Assembly: GCF_018252635.1 (NCBI RefSeq)
Contig: NZ_JAGTXM010000004.1
Coordinates: 186,001-250,000, forward strand
Source: Citrobacter amalonaticus
GTDB taxonomy: Bacteria; Pseudomonadota; Gammaproteobacteria; Enterobacterales; Enterobacteriaceae
Length of the DNA: 64,000 bases
Direction of reading: 5' to 3'
Part shown: positions 63,735 through 64,000 of the stretch, in pieces
How the letters are laid out: every line of letters begins with the position of its first letter
Position numbering within the stretch: the first letter of the stretch is position 1
Program-made: the position numbers and the translations under genes
Notes under the pieces: generated by a model
Databases searched by the model: none
What the model was told of the DNA's origin: nothing
Seen by the model: only the letters and a program-made list of their open reading frames with translations

Positions 63735-64000
63735 TGCACTTCCTGAATATGTTCTTCTTTGACATCTACCCGTACATCGCCGGATCGGTTTTTTTGATTG
63801 GTAGCTGGCTGCGTTACGACTACGGCCAGTATACCTGGCGCGCTGCGTCCAGCCAGATGCTGGATCGCAAGGGGATGAACATGGCATCAAACCTGTTCCA
63901 CTTCGGGATTCTGGGGATCTTCGCCGGCCACTTCCTCGGCATGCTGACGCCGCACTGGATGTATGAAGCCTGGTTACCCATTGAAGTGAAGCAGAAGATG
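63734..64000 (+). CDS. narI: Respiratory nitrate reductase A, cytochrome b gamma subunit NarI, 3' end cut by the window
   Basis: The first 89 codons of about 225 are present. Di-haem membrane subunit that oxidises menaquinol or ubiquinol at the periplasmic side. Two haem ligands of the second helix fall at E. coli positions His56 (SNLFHFG) and His66 (AGHFLG). The remaining pair lies beyond the window. Start ATG overlaps the narJ stop. Confidence 0.97.
   Translation, partial: MHFLNMFFFDIYPYIAGSVFLIGSWLRYDYGQYTWRAASSQMLDRKGMNMASNLFHFGILGIFAGHFLGMLTPHWMYEAWLPIEVKQKM

Overview
This is a chromosomal segment from an enterobacterium (Enterobacteriaceae, close to Escherichia, Salmonella and Citrobacter). 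Most proteins resemble their E. coli K-12 counterparts closely, as I remember them, and the gene order follows the E. coli min - fadR - dad - dha - prs - hemA - kdsA - cha - nar region. The genus cannot be fixed from this window alone. I see no rRNA, tRNA, CRISPR array, insertion sequence or prophage.

Layout. 1-4.3 kb: 3' part of an aminoglycoside adenylyltransferase-like gene, minCDE (division-site placement), ycgLMN. 4.4-9.2 kb: dsbB, nhaB, fadR, ycgB. 9.4-15.5 kb: dadAX (D-alanine catabolism), cvrA, ldcA and emtA (murein turnover). 15.5-20.6 kb: ycgR, ymgE, a Fur-type siderophore receptor, treA. 20.7-26 kb: dhaKLM with its activator dhaR. 26.2-28.3 kb: a Bacillus-like GAPDH paralogue with a GlxA-type regulator. 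28.5-30.9 kb: ychF, pth, ychH. 31-38 kb: the exceptional accessory block (below). 38.2-51.6 kb: dauA, prs, ispE-lolB, then hemA-prfA-prmC-sirB2-sirB1-kdsA, chaA, chaB, chaC, a DUF1883 gene and ychN. 51.8-64 kb: ychO, narXL, narK and narGHJ(I), cut inside narI.

The main discovery candidate is at 30970-37364, all on the minus strand between ychH and dauA. A cobalamin riboswitch (37166-37364) is followed by a BtuFCD-type ABC transporter (binding protein, permease, ATPase). The same strand then continues without a substantial gap into pseudoazurin, a Rieske iron-sulfur protein, cytochrome b and cytochrome c1. The last three are a complete cytochrome bc1 complex with the expected cofactor ligands. 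E. coli and its relatives are known for lacking a bc1 complex and for passing quinol electrons straight to quinol oxidases. An intact bc1 plus a blue-copper carrier, possibly under B12 and perhaps FNR control, is therefore unexpected here. The terminal electron acceptor is not in the window.

Other accessory genes sit singly at junctions of the conserved backbone (next to minE, ymgE/treA, dhaR/ychF, ychH/dauA, chaC/ychN). The nar end shows clear FNR sites and NarL heptamers for narK and narG. Regulatory calls rest on motif reading by eye.
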